This document shows positions 41,856-50,121 of a stretch of 64,000 nucleotides of DNA, piece after piece. How positions within the stretch are numbered: position 1 is the first letter of the stretch; every line of letters starts with the position of its first letter. Origin of the DNA: Bog-756 sp963699055 (GTDB lineage: Bacteria > Actinomycetota > Acidimicrobiia > Acidimicrobiales > RAAP-2); contig CAVOTA010000004.1 of assembly GCA_963699055.1 (NCBI GenBank), forward strand, positions 124,001 to 188,000, in the 5' to 3' direction. A program made the position numbers and the translations under genes. Under the pieces are notes generated by a model that made no database searches, was not told where the DNA came from, and worked only from the letters and a program-made list of their open reading frames with translations.

Positions 41856-44087
41856 GTGCGGATGCCCGACGAGCCCGCCACGAGCCCCCTCCCCACTCCC
41901 CCCGGTACCGCCCCCACGGGCCCTCCCGTCCCCGAGCGCCGACCGGTCGAACTCGAGGCCCACGGCGACGTCCGCACCGACGACTGGTACTGGTTGCGTG
42001 ACAAGGACGACCCGGCCGTCATCGCCCACCTGGAGGCCGAGAACGCCTGGACGGCGGCCTCGACGGCGGCCACCGTGCCGCTCCAGGAGGCGCTGTTCGC
42101 CGAGATGGTGGCCCGGATCCAGGAGACCGACCTGTCCGTGCCCGTGCGCAAGGGCCCGTGGAACTACTTCAGCCGGTCCGTCGAGGGCAGCAGCTACGGC
42201 ATCCACTGCCGCCGCCCGGCGGACGGACCCGACGATGCCGAGCAGGTCCTCCTCGACGAGAACGTCCTGGCCGATGGGCACGACTTCTTCGCCCTCGGGA
42301 ACTTCTCGATCAGCCCCGACCACCGGTGGCTCGTCTACTCGACCGACACCACCGGCGGCGAGCGCTACACCATGCGGTTCCGCGACCTCGACACCGGCCA
42401 GGAGTCGCCGGAGACGATCGAGGACACGTCGTACGGAGCGGCCTGGGCCAACGACGACGCCACCGTGTTCTACGTCCGGGTGGACGAGGCCATGCGGCCC
42501 TACCAGCTCTGGCGCCACGTGGTCGGCACGGATCCGGCCGGTGACGTGCTGGTGCTCGAGGAGCCCGACGACCGGTTCTACCTCGGGGTGGGCCGGACCA
42601 AGGACGACCGCTACGTCCTGTGCGGGCTGGACTCCAAGATCACCTCGGAGATGCGGTACCTGGACGCCGACGACCCGACCGGCACGTTCGCCGTCGTCGA
42701 GCCCCGGCGCGAGGGCGTCGAGTACTCGGTCGACCACGACCGGGGCGATCCCGCTGCGGGCCGGCCGGCCCGGTTCCTGATCGTCACCAACGACGGCGCC
42801 GAGGACTTCCGCCTGATGGAGGCGCCCGAGGCCTCCCCGGGCCGGGACCACTGGACCGAGGTCATCGGGGCGCGGCCGGGTGTCCGCCTCGACGCCGTCG
42901 ACCCGTTCGTCGGCCACCTCGCCGTGTACGAGCGCGAGGGGGGCGAGACCCGCATCCGGGTGGTCGACCACGCCACCGGATCGTCCACGCCCGTCGAGCA
43001 GCCCGAGTCGCCCTCGACCGTGTGGGGCGAGTCCAACCCCGAGTACGACTCGACGGTGCTGCGCTACGGGTACACGTCGCTCGCCACCCCCCGCTCGGTC
43101 TACGACCTCGACCTGGTCGACGGGGACCTGACCCTGCTGAAGCGCCAGCCCGTCCTCGGCGGCTTCGACCCCGGCCACTACCGCACGGCACGCCGGTGGG
43201 CCACCGCTCCCGACGGGACCGCGGTGCCCATCTCCCTGGTCTACCGCCCCGACCTGGTCGCCGATCCCGGGGACCGGGTGGCCGGGTCGCGGGCCGATGG
43301 TCCCGGCGGCGCCCCCGGCGCCCCGTGCCTGCTCTACGGCTACGGCTCCTACGAGGCCTCGATGGACCCGACGTTCTCGAGCCTGCGCCTCAGCCTCCTC
43401 GACCGGGGCTTCGTGTTCGCCATCGCCCATGTGCGCGGCGGTGGTGAGCTCGGCCGGCACTGGTACGAGGACGGCAAGTTCGCGGCCAAGCCCAACACCT
43501 TCTCGGACTTCGTGGCCTGCGCCCACCACCTCGTCGACGACGGCTGGACCTCGCCGGACCGGCTGGTGGCCAGGGGCGGCAGCGCCGGCGGACTCCTGAT
43601 GGGCGCGGTGGCCAACCTGGCCCCCGACCTGTTCCGGGCCATCGTGGCCGAGGTCCCCTTCGTCGACTGCCTGACCACCATCCTCGACGACTCGCTCCCC
43701 CTCACCGTGCTCGAGTGGGAGGAGTGGGGCAACCCGGTCGAGGACCCCGGGATCTACGCCGTCATGAAGTCCTACTCGCCCTACGACAACGTGGCGTCGA
43801 CCGGCCCCGACGGACGGCCCGTGCACTATCCCGACATCCTGGCCACCGGCGGGCTCTCCGACCCCCGGGTCGGCTTCTGGGAGCCGGCCAAATGGGTGGC
43901 CAAGCTCCGTGCCGCCAACCCGCAGAACCGGGTGCTGCTGAAGACGGAGATGGGCGCCGGCCACGCCGGGCCGTCCGGTCGTTACGACGCCTGGAGGGAC
44001 GAGGCGTTCGTGTACGCCTTCGTGCTCGACGCGCTGGGCCTGCGCGACTCGGGTCCCGTCCCCTGTCCGGACGCCGCCTCGGCCTGA
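41856..44087 (+). CDS. Oligopeptidase B (S9A serine peptidase)
   Basis: A 743-residue cytosolic peptidase of the prolyl oligopeptidase family, closest to oligopeptidase B, which cuts short peptides after basic residues. Residues 30-445 form the N-terminal cap and seven-bladed propeller (RTDDWYWLRDKDDPAV at the start). The C-terminal alpha/beta-hydrolase domain has LLYGYGSYEASMDP, HVRGGGELGRHWY, nucleophile Ser in RGGSAGGLLMGA, and the His in MGAGHAGPSGRYD. Basic-residue specificity is inferred from YGSYE and overall similarity. GTG 41856 or ATG 41862 could be the start. It is divergent from sufB. Confidence 0.93.
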   Translation: MRMPDEPATSPLPTPPGTAPTGPPVPERRPVELEAHGDVRTDDWYWLRDKDDPAVIAHLEAENAWTAASTAATVPLQEALFAEMVARIQETDLSVPVRKGPWNYFSRSVEGSSYGIHCRRPADGPDDAEQVLLDENVLADGHDFFALGNFSISPDHRWLVYSTDTTGGERYTMRFRDLDTGQESPETIEDTSYGAAWANDDATVFYVRVDEAMRPYQLWRHVVGTDPAGDVLVLEEPDDRFYLGVGRTKDDRYVLCGLDSKITSEMRYLDADDPTGTFAVVEPRREGVEYSVDHDRGDPAAGRPARFLIVTNDGAEDFRLMEAPEASPGRDHWTEVIGARPGVRLDAVDPFVGHLAVYEREGGETRIRVVDHATGSSTPVEQPESPSTVWGESNPEYDSTVLRYGYTSLATPRSVYDLDLVDGDLTLLKRQPVLGGFDPGHYRTARRWATAPDGTAVPISLVYRPDLVADPGDRVAGSRADGPGGAPGAPCLLYGYGSYEASMDPTFSSLRLSLLDRGFVFAIAHVRGGGELGRHWYEDGKFAAKPNTFSDFVACAHHLVDDGWTSPDRLVARGGSAGGLLMGAVANLAPDLFRAIVAEVPFVDCLTTILDDSLPLTVLEWEEWGNPVEDPGIYAVMKSYSPYDNVASTGPDGRPVHYPDILATGGLSDPRVGFWEPAKWVAKLRAANPQNRVLLKTEMGAGHAGPSGRYDAWRDEAFVYAFVLDALGLRDSGPVPCPDAASA

Positions 44088-44097
44088 GGGCACCGGC

Positions 44098-44142
44098 CCG
44101 GCGGCCCGTGCCGCCGGCGACCGACCCGGGCGTCCCCCGGGT
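44098..44142. terminator. Two tandem hairpins between convergent genes
   Basis: CCGGCGGC/GCCGCCGG (44098-44117, 4-base loop) and ACCCGGG/CCCGGGT (44124-44142, 5-base loop) are both perfect stems and fill the 55-bp gap between oligopeptidase B and the convergent membrane-protein gene. There is no T tract. Confidence 0.5.
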
Positions 44143-45117
44143 TCAACCCGCGGTCGACGACGCCGGGGGGACGGTCGTGGTCGTGGTGGTCGTGCCCGAG
44201 GTGGCCGCCACCGCCAGCGCCGCCGCCGAGGGCGTGAACGTGGCCACGAACGGCGTGTGGAGGGGGCTGGGGAGCACCACCGGGACGGTGTCGACCGCCA
44301 GCGTCAGGGTGGGGGTCCCGAACTGCACCGTCGTCGTCCCCGACGCCTGGATGTTCTGGGTGGTGCCCGCCGACAGCTCGCCGGCCCACACCGTGGACCC
44401 GGTCGACGAGTCGACCTCGACCCAGCACGCCCCCGTTCCCGTCGCCGTGATCTGGTACGACACGTTGGGTACCGAATAGGTGGCCGCCGCACCCGTCGAC
44501 GACGTCGTGGTCGCCGCGAACCGGGTGGGCAGGGTGGTGGGGGTGGGACGGGTGGTGGGGGTCGGCCGGGCCGGCTTCGGACGGGTGGTGGCGACGGTGG
44601 CGCCCGACCGGTGGGCCGGCACCGTCGTGGTCGAGGCATGGCCGCCCGTGTGCGAACGGCGGGAGCCGAGCACGGCCAGCGCGGCGAACAGCAGCACCAC
44701 GACCACGGCGACGGCGATCCCGGTGCCCCCGCGGCGACGGTGGTTCATGGAGTCGAGGGCCATCCGCTGGGCCCGGTCGTTCCTGGCCGCCGCGGTGGCC
44801 TCGCCACCTCCCGACCGGGAGCGGTCGAGCGGACGGGCGTCGTCGAAGACCAGGGGTGCGTCGGGATCGGGGAACTCGTCGGTGCCCCGCACCGGGACCG
44901 GCGGGACCACCCGCTCCGACGACGAGCCCGGGATCACCTGCCGGGCGATCGGCCGGACGGTGGGCGGCCCGATCCGCTCCGACAGGTGCTCGAGCGTCCC
45001 GAGCGCCTGGTTGTAGTTGCGGACGGAGTGGACGTCGTCGCCCCGGGGTCGACGGACGAGGGCGACCGCGACGGCCACCACCACCAGCACCACCAGGACG
45101 AACGCCACGGCCCACAT
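44143..45117 (-). CDS. Membrane protein with RodZ-like C-terminal (DUF4115-type) domain
   Basis: A 324-residue protein with two hydrophobic helices, at about 1-22 and 133-152. The intervening 110 residues are charged and carry no recognised domain (NYNQALGTLEHLSERIGPP). After a Thr/Pro-rich spacer, residues about 210-290 resemble the DUF4115 beta-domain found at the C-terminus of RodZ: CWVEVDSSTGSTVWAGEL, then a Gly/Thr-rich strand set. The protein ends in a Thr-rich tail. A role at the cell envelope is likely but no cytoskeletal HTH domain is present, so it is not RodZ itself. ATG at 45117. Confidence 0.72.
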   Translation of the reverse strand: MWAVAFVLVVLVVVAVAVALVRRPRGDDVHSVRNYNQALGTLEHLSERIGPPTVRPIARQVIPGSSSERVVPPVPVRGTDEFPDPDAPLVFDDARPLDRSRSGGGEATAAARNDRAQRMALDSMNHRRRGGTGIAVAVVVVLLFAALAVLGSRRSHTGGHASTTTVPAHRSGATVATTRPKPARPTPTTRPTPTTLPTRFAATTTSSTGAAATYSVPNVSYQITATGTGACWVEVDSSTGSTVWAGELSAGTTQNIQASGTTTVQFGTPTLTLAVDTVPVVLPSPLHTPFVATFTPSAAALAVAATSGTTTTTTTVPPASSTAG

Positions 45118-45218
45118 CCGGTCTATTCAACCCCGAATCCGCGGGGGGTCGCGGGGCGACCCCGTCAGGACGCCTCGCGACCGACCGGATCCCGGAGGCG
45201 TCGTCCCAGGTCGCGCCC

Positions 45219-46025
45219 TTAGATGGCCGTGACCGCCGTCATCCCGCCGTCGACCGTCAGATGGGTGCCGGTGATGAACGAGGCCTCGGAGGACAGGAGG
45301 AAGCGGATCGGACGGGCGATCTCATCGGGGGTCGAGACCCGCTGGAGCGGCGTCCGCGCCTCGATCTGCTCGCGGAACCCGGGGAGGGCGAACGCCGGCT
45401 CGAGCATGGGTGTGGCCACCGCCCCGGGACACACGGCGTTGACCCGGAACCCCTCGCCGGCGAACCGCTGGGCCAACGAGCGCATCACGCCCAGGACCCC
45501 GCCCTTCGACGCGCAGTAGGCGGTCAGCATCGAGCTCCCGAAGAATCCCTCGATCGAGGAGATCAGCACGGACGAGGACCCCGCGCCGGCGAGCCGGAAG
45601 GGGGCCAGCAGGTGCCGCGAGATGACCACCGCCGCCCGCAGGTTGACGTTGAGGGTGTCGTCCCACACGGCGTCGTCGAGGTCGTCGACCATCGCCGCGC
45701 CCGGCACGCCGGCGGCATGGACGAAACCCCCGAGCGACCCGATTGCATCGACCGCCTCCGCCACGGCGTCGCCGATCACGTCCGAGTCGGCCACGTCGAC
45801 CACGGCCACGTGGGCGTCCACCCCGAGGGCCCGGCAGCTCGCCGCCGTCACCTCGGCGCCGTCGCCGTCGACGTCCCACAGCGCCACCGGCCGGCCCACC
45901 TCGGCGAGGGCGACGGCGGTCGCCCGGCCGATGCCCGAGCCCCCACCGGTGATCAGCACGCCCGTTCCCGGTGTTCCCAGCGGATTGGCGGACGGAGCGG
46001 ACGGAGCGGACGGAGGAGCGGTCAT
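45219..46025 (-). CDS. Short-chain dehydrogenase/reductase
   Basis: A 268-residue classical SDR. The NAD(P) motif is ITGGGSGIG, Asp in ALWDVDGDG favours NAD(H), HAAG replaces NNAG, catalytic Ser is in LISSIEGFFG and the YCASKGG motif provides Tyr and Lys. The C-terminal LTVDGGMTAV is typical. A Ser/Ala/Pro-rich 20-residue leader precedes the fold. ATG at 46025 is the assigned start, though an internal start near GVLITGG cannot be excluded. The substrate cannot be told; it is the last gene of a minus-strand series. Confidence 0.9.
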   Translation of the reverse strand: MTAPPSAPSAPSANPLGTPGTGVLITGGGSGIGRATAVALAEVGRPVALWDVDGDGAEVTAASCRALGVDAHVAVVDVADSDVIGDAVAEAVDAIGSLGGFVHAAGVPGAAMVDDLDDAVWDDTLNVNLRAAVVISRHLLAPFRLAGAGSSSVLISSIEGFFGSSMLTAYCASKGGVLGVMRSLAQRFAGEGFRVNAVCPGAVATPMLEPAFALPGFREQIEARTPLQRVSTPDEIARPIRFLLSSEASFITGTHLTVDGGMTAVTAI

Positions 46026-46077
46026 GAGCGGAGTCTCCCAGAACGCCCGCCGCCGGTGGCGGGCCGCCCGGTACCGG

Positions 46078-46629
46078 TCAGGTGCGCAGCCCCAGGTAGG
46101 GCTGACGCCCGGCGGGGATCTCGGCGCGCCTCGGATTGGCCTGGTCCCGGTTCGACAGCACCGGGTCGGTCACGCCCCAGTCACCGGCGATCTCCGGATC
46201 GTCCCAGGCCACACCCAGCTCGTCCTCCGGGTTGTAGTAACCGTCGACCAGGTACCAGAGGGTGAGGTCGGTCAGCGAGGCGAAGCCGTGGGCCACGCCG
46301 GGCGGGATGAACAGGCCTCGGTCGTGGTCACCCGAGAGGTCGAGCGAGAGCGTGGCCCCGTCGGTGGGGGAACCCTCGCGCAGGTCGTGGAGCACCACCC
46401 GTGCCGTGCCCGCCAGCACGTACCAGTAGTCCGACTGGTGCAGGTGGTAGTGCAGGCCCACCACGGCGCCGGCCTGCTTGGTCGACCGGTTGCCCTGGAT
46501 CATCTCGCGGCCCAGTGGGAACCAGCTCCGGCGGTAGGTCTCGACGAACCGGCCCCGCTCGTCCCCGTGGGCGTCGGGTTCCACGACGATCACGTCCTGG
46601 ATCACGTCGGATTCGATGATGTGCGGCAT
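46078..46629 (-). CDS. dTDP-4-dehydrorhamnose 3,5-epimerase-like cupin
   Basis: A 183-residue RmlC-family cupin. RmlC converts dTDP-4-keto-6-deoxyglucose to the rhamnose precursor. Seen here are HGDERGRFVETYR, the catalytic-His region VVGLHYHLHQSDYWYVLAG, and GLFIPPGVAHGFASLTD, with a Tyr-rich strand (LWYLVDGYYNPEDELGVAWDD). The rest of the rhamnose pathway is not in the window. ATG at 46629 follows GGAGGG. It directly follows a flavin-reductase gene on the same strand by four bases, a pairing I cannot explain functionally. It may be a paralogue acting on another nucleotide sugar. Confidence 0.88.
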   Translation of the reverse strand: MPHIIESDVIQDVIVVEPDAHGDERGRFVETYRRSWFPLGREMIQGNRSTKQAGAVVGLHYHLHQSDYWYVLAGTARVVLHDLREGSPTDGATLSLDLSGDHDRGLFIPPGVAHGFASLTDLTLWYLVDGYYNPEDELGVAWDDPEIAGDWGVTDPVLSNRDQANPRRAEIPAGRQPYLGLRT

Positions 46630-46633
46630 GGGT

Positions 46634-47176
46634 CTACCCTCCGGTCGTGCGCTGGTCCTGCGCGTCGTCGTGCGCCACCGTAGCGAACCGGCTCCGGAAG
46701 AAGAGCAGGGGTTCGCCCTCACCGACCCCGAGGTCGAGGACCCGACCCAGGATCAGCTCGTGGTCGCCGGCGTCGTGCACCAGCTCCACCCGGCAGTCCA
46801 CCCACGCCAGGCTCTCCTCGATCACCGGCGAGCCGGTGCCCGGCGCCGGATGCCAGGCGACGCCCTCGAACTTGGGGCCCCCGGACACGGCGAACCCCCG
46901 GCACAGGTCCGCCTGCTCCTCGGAGAGCACGTTCACGCAGAAGCTGCCGCTCCGGGCGATCCTCGGCCAGCTCGTCGACGTCCGGGCCGGGGCCACGGCC
47001 ACGTAGGGCGGGTCGATCGAGAGCGACACGAAGCTCTGGCAGGTGAAGCCCACCGGCTCGCCGGCGTCGATCCCCGAGACGATGGCCACGCCGGTGGCGA
47101 ACCGGCTCATGGCGTCCTTGAACCGGGCCGCGTCGAAGGCGGTCGGACCCTCGTCGCCGCGGTCCGCCACGGTCAC
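46634..47176 (-). CDS. Flavin reductase domain protein
   Basis: A 180-residue flavin-reductase-like (HpaC/RutF type) protein that would supply reduced FMN or FAD to a monooxygenase. The family core is FKDAMSRFATGVAIVSG, then GFTCQSFVSLSIDPPYVAVAPA, a SGSFCVNVLSEEQ strand and GDHELILGRVLDLG. The GTG start at 47176 overlaps the upstream stop (GTGA). GTG 47170, six bases after GGGGGGA, has better ribosome-binding-site spacing and removes two residues. No monooxygenase partner is adjacent; it lies between a metallo-hydrolase and an RmlC-like gene. Confidence 0.88.
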   Translation of the reverse strand: MTVADRGDEGPTAFDAARFKDAMSRFATGVAIVSGIDAGEPVGFTCQSFVSLSIDPPYVAVAPARTSTSWPRIARSGSFCVNVLSEEQADLCRGFAVSGGPKFEGVAWHPAPGTGSPVIEESLAWVDCRVELVHDAGDHELILGRVLDLGVGEGEPLLFFRSRFATVAHDDAQDQRTTGG

Positions 47177-48030
47177 TCCCCCCGGAGCTCGACGGTGACG
47201 CCCTCCTTGGCCGCGGTCACCTCGACCTTGCCCATCGTCTGCGCCAGCTTGCGGGCGGCCCGCAGCATGGTGTCGATCTGGCGGTCGGTGTGCCCGGGGT
47301 CGTGATGGAACATGTCGAGCCGCTTGGCGCCCGCCTGGGTGGCGACGAGGACGGCATAGGCCGGGGTCGAGTGGCCCCAGTCGAACAGCTCCACGAACTC
47401 GTCCTCCGTGTACTGGGCGTCGTGGATGAGCAGGTCCACGTCGTGGCACAGGTCGAGCACCGGCTCGGCCACCGTGGTCCGGTCGAGCGGCGCCTGGTGG
47501 TCGGGCAGGTACGCCACCGCCACGCCGTCGGCCTCGATGCGGAACCCGAGCGTGTTGCCGATGTGGGGGATGGTCCGCACCTTGACGCTGATGCCGCCCA
47601 ACGAGAACTCGTCGTCGGGGCCGAGATCGTGGTAGCGGAGCTCGCCCCGGAAGTCCGACATGTGCACCGGGAAGAACGGCGGCTTCACCATGCCGGCCAT
47701 CGTCACCTGGAGCGAGGCCTCGACCTGGGCCGGACCGTAGATCTCGAGCAGTGCGCCGGGGTCGCGCATCGGGGGGAAGAACGGGGTGCCCAGCACGTGG
47801 TCGTAGTGGAGGTGGGTGAGCAGGGCGTTCGCCCGCAGCGGCTTGCCCGCCGTGACCAACGGCGCGTTCAGGTGGTGGCCCAGCGCGCGCAGGCCGGTGC
47901 CCATGTCGAGGACGAGCGGCGACTCACCCGCCACCTCGACGAGCGCGCAGGAGGTGTTGCCCCCGTAGCGGCGCTGCTGGTCGGACGAGGTGGGACAGGA
48001 GCCGCGGACGCCGAAGTAGGTGATTCGCAC
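47173..48030 (-). CDS. MBL-fold metallo-hydrolase (phosphodiesterase-like)
   Basis: A 285-residue metallo-beta-lactamase superfamily protein. The metal motif LTHLHYDHVLG is complete. The N-terminus ITYFGVRGSCPTSSDQQRRYGGNTSCALVEV is cut here to its two recognisable halves: FGVRGSCP and GGNTSC. These are hallmarks of the RNase Z / cyclic-nucleotide phosphodiesterase-like branch. Further ligands are in AYLPDHQAP, LIHDAQYTEDEF and GHSTPAYA. The start is GTG 48030, with TAGCCT nine bases upstream. It is co-translated with the flavin reductase through a GTGA overlap. Confidence 0.87.
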   Translation of the reverse strand: MRITYFGVRGSCPTSSDQQRRYGGNTSCALVEVAGESPLVLDMGTGLRALGHHLNAPLVTAGKPLRANALLTHLHYDHVLGTPFFPPMRDPGALLEIYGPAQVEASLQVTMAGMVKPPFFPVHMSDFRGELRYHDLGPDDEFSLGGISVKVRTIPHIGNTLGFRIEADGVAVAYLPDHQAPLDRTTVAEPVLDLCHDVDLLIHDAQYTEDEFVELFDWGHSTPAYAVLVATQAGAKRLDMFHHDPGHTDRQIDTMLRAARKLAQTMGKVEVTAAKEGVTVELRGE

Positions 48031-48086
48031 AGGATGCCGAGGCTAGCCGCGGCGGCGACCCTGCTCACGGGGTACCGTCCACACCC

Positions 48087-48980
48087 ATGGACAACTCCCT
48101 GCCCACCGCGGCCGACGTCCGCACGGTGGAGGCCAACGGGCTGGAATTCGGCTACCTCTCGGACGGCCCGGACGACGGTCCCCTCGCCCTCTGCCTCCAC
48201 GGGTTCCCCGACACCGCCCACACCTGGCGTCACCTCCTCCCGCGCCTGGCCGATGCCGGGTACCGGGCCGTCGCCCCCTTCCTCCGTGGCTACGCGCCCA
48301 CCGGCGTGCCGGCGTCGGGGGCCTTCGACACCGGCACGCTCGCCCTCGACGCCTGCGCCCTCCACGAGGCGCTCGGCGGCGGGTCCGACGCCGTCATCGT
48401 GGGACACGACTGGGGTGCCCTCCTCACCTACCCGGCGGCGGCGCACGAACCGGACCGGTGGGCCAAGGTCGTCACCCTGGCCGTGCCGCCCCCCCAGTCG
48501 ATGGGCTTCGGCTTCTTCGACTACGGACAGCTCCGGCGCAGCTGGTACGTCTTCTTCTTCCAGACTCCCCTGGCCGAGTTCGCCGTGTCCCTGGAGGACC
48601 ACGCGTTCATCGACCGGCTGTGGGCGGACTGGTCGCCGGGGTACGACGGGTCGTGGGACGCCGCCCGGGTCAAGGAGGCGCTGGGCGACGAGGCCAACCT
48701 GTCGGCCGCCATCGGGTACTACCGGGCCATGTTCGCCCCGCCTCCCGGGGACCCGGCGGCCGCGGCCGCCCAGTCGGCCGGGGAGTCACCCGCCCCCCAG
48801 CCGACGCTGTACCTGCACGGTGCCGCCGACGGCTGCATGGGGGTCGACATCGTGGGACCCGTCACCGACCATCTCGCCCCGGGGTCGGAGTTCGTGGTGG
48901 TGGAAGGGGCTGGCCACTTCCTCCATCTCGAACGCCCCGACGAGGTCAACGACCACGTGCTCCGGTTCCTCGGCGGCTGA
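48087..48980 (+). CDS. Alpha/beta hydrolase (epoxide hydrolase-like)
   Basis: A 297-residue alpha/beta-hydrolase. The oxyanion region is LCLHGFPDTAHTW and the nucleophile elbow VGHDWGALLTY has Asp as nucleophile, as in epoxide hydrolases and haloalkane dehalogenases. The catalytic His is in GAGHFLHLERPDEV. HGFPDT and the cap-domain size favour epoxide hydrolase. ATG at 48087 has TACCGT at 48073-48078, eight bases upstream. Its stop at 48980 is the last confident coding position before the poly-G anomaly beginning at 49028. Confidence 0.88.
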   Translation: MDNSLPTAADVRTVEANGLEFGYLSDGPDDGPLALCLHGFPDTAHTWRHLLPRLADAGYRAVAPFLRGYAPTGVPASGAFDTGTLALDACALHEALGGGSDAVIVGHDWGALLTYPAAAHEPDRWAKVVTLAVPPPQSMGFGFFDYGQLRRSWYVFFFQTPLAEFAVSLEDHAFIDRLWADWSPGYDGSWDAARVKEALGDEANLSAAIGYYRAMFAPPPGDPAAAAAQSAGESPAPQPTLYLHGAADGCMGVDIVGPVTDHLAPGSEFVVVEGAGHFLHLERPDEVNDHVLRFLGG

Positions 48981-49025
48981 CCGGCGCCGTCCGGGCACCG
49001 GCGGGCAGGACCCGGGGCGTAGCTG

Positions 49026-49080
<55 letters not shown>

Positions 49081-49700
49081 CGGGGCGGGGGCGGTGGGCT
49101 CGGGCGGGCGCGCGGGGCGGGGGTCTGGTGTGGGTGCGCGCGGTGTGTGCGGTGGCGTGGCAGCTGGTGTGCGTAGGAGTTGGCGATGGTGACTGACGGA
49201 GCGGTCCGAGTGGGCTCGATCGGGTTGGCCCACGCATAGGTGGCGTGAAGGAGCTCGACGTGTTGTCCTCGCACCACTGGCGCGTGCTTGCCCTTGTGGT
49301 GGCAGGTGAGAGGAGACGTGGACGAGCCGGTCGTCAGGGACCTGGGCCCGGATGGCCGAGCGCGGTGTGGGGGCCGCCCCTCGGCCGAGGCATAGAGGCG
49401 ATCGGCCCGGACCAGGCGAACACGCCGTCCCGTGGGCGTGACGCCCGAGGCGTGACCTGACCTTCTGCCCAACACGAGCCACCCTCGGGCTGACGGCGAG
49501 CCGAACTCGTCGAAGCGAACGTGTCTCCCGCCGTGCTCGAAGCCATCGATGCGGCGAGCTCCCTCGCGAGCGGTCGGAGACTCCTCCAGTCTGGCGCGAA
49601 GTGATTCCCCCGCCAGATCTGCGAGTCCCCGGACACGCGACCGCCGCCGGCCGACGGCCACGCGTGCCCATGAAACCACCCGGGGCGCGCGCCCAGAACC

Positions 49701-49818
<118 letters not shown>

Positions 49819-49822
49819 TAGA

Positions 49823-50089
49823 CTAGCTGCCGTTGCGCTCGCGGTGTGCGCAGCCGGGCCAGCAGCACGGCCGGCGCATGCCTTCCTCCAGCTCCTCCCG
49901 GGTCCGCCGGATGCGTCGCTGGCGGGTGGTGTCCTGCTTGGCATCCTCCACCCAGCAGATGAACTCGTTGCGGGCCAGCGGCGTGATGTCCTTCCACGCG
50001 TCGAGGGCGACGGCGTTGCCGACCAACGCCGACCGCAGGTCCGCCGGGAGCCTGTGCACCACCCCACCGGGCACCCGCGGACCGCTCAC
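49823..50089 (-). CDS. YdeI/OmpD-associated family small protein
   Basis: An 88-residue protein of the short YdeI-like group (bacteriocin-protection / OmpD-associated domain). LPADLRSALVGNAVALDAW, LTPLARNEFICWVEDAKQ and RRIRRTREELEEGMRRPC are all typical, with a C-terminal cluster RRPCCWPGCAHR carrying three cysteines. The function is unknown; the domain is common in stress- or redox-related contexts. GTG at 50089 gives the usual length. The stop codon (49823-49825) is only five bases from the purine tract, so the gene is complete but abuts the anomaly. Confidence 0.8.
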   Translation of the reverse strand: MSGPRVPGGVVHRLPADLRSALVGNAVALDAWKDITPLARNEFICWVEDAKQDTTRQRRIRRTREELEEGMRRPCCWPGCAHRERNGS

Positions 50090-50121
50090 CGGGCCACGGT
50101 ACCGGATCCGGCACGCGGTGG

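Noticed and set aside
49245..49636. Open frames on both strands in the DNA between the homopolymers
   Set aside because: No recognisable domain, no consistent codon pattern and several equally long overlapping frames; I do not call a gene.
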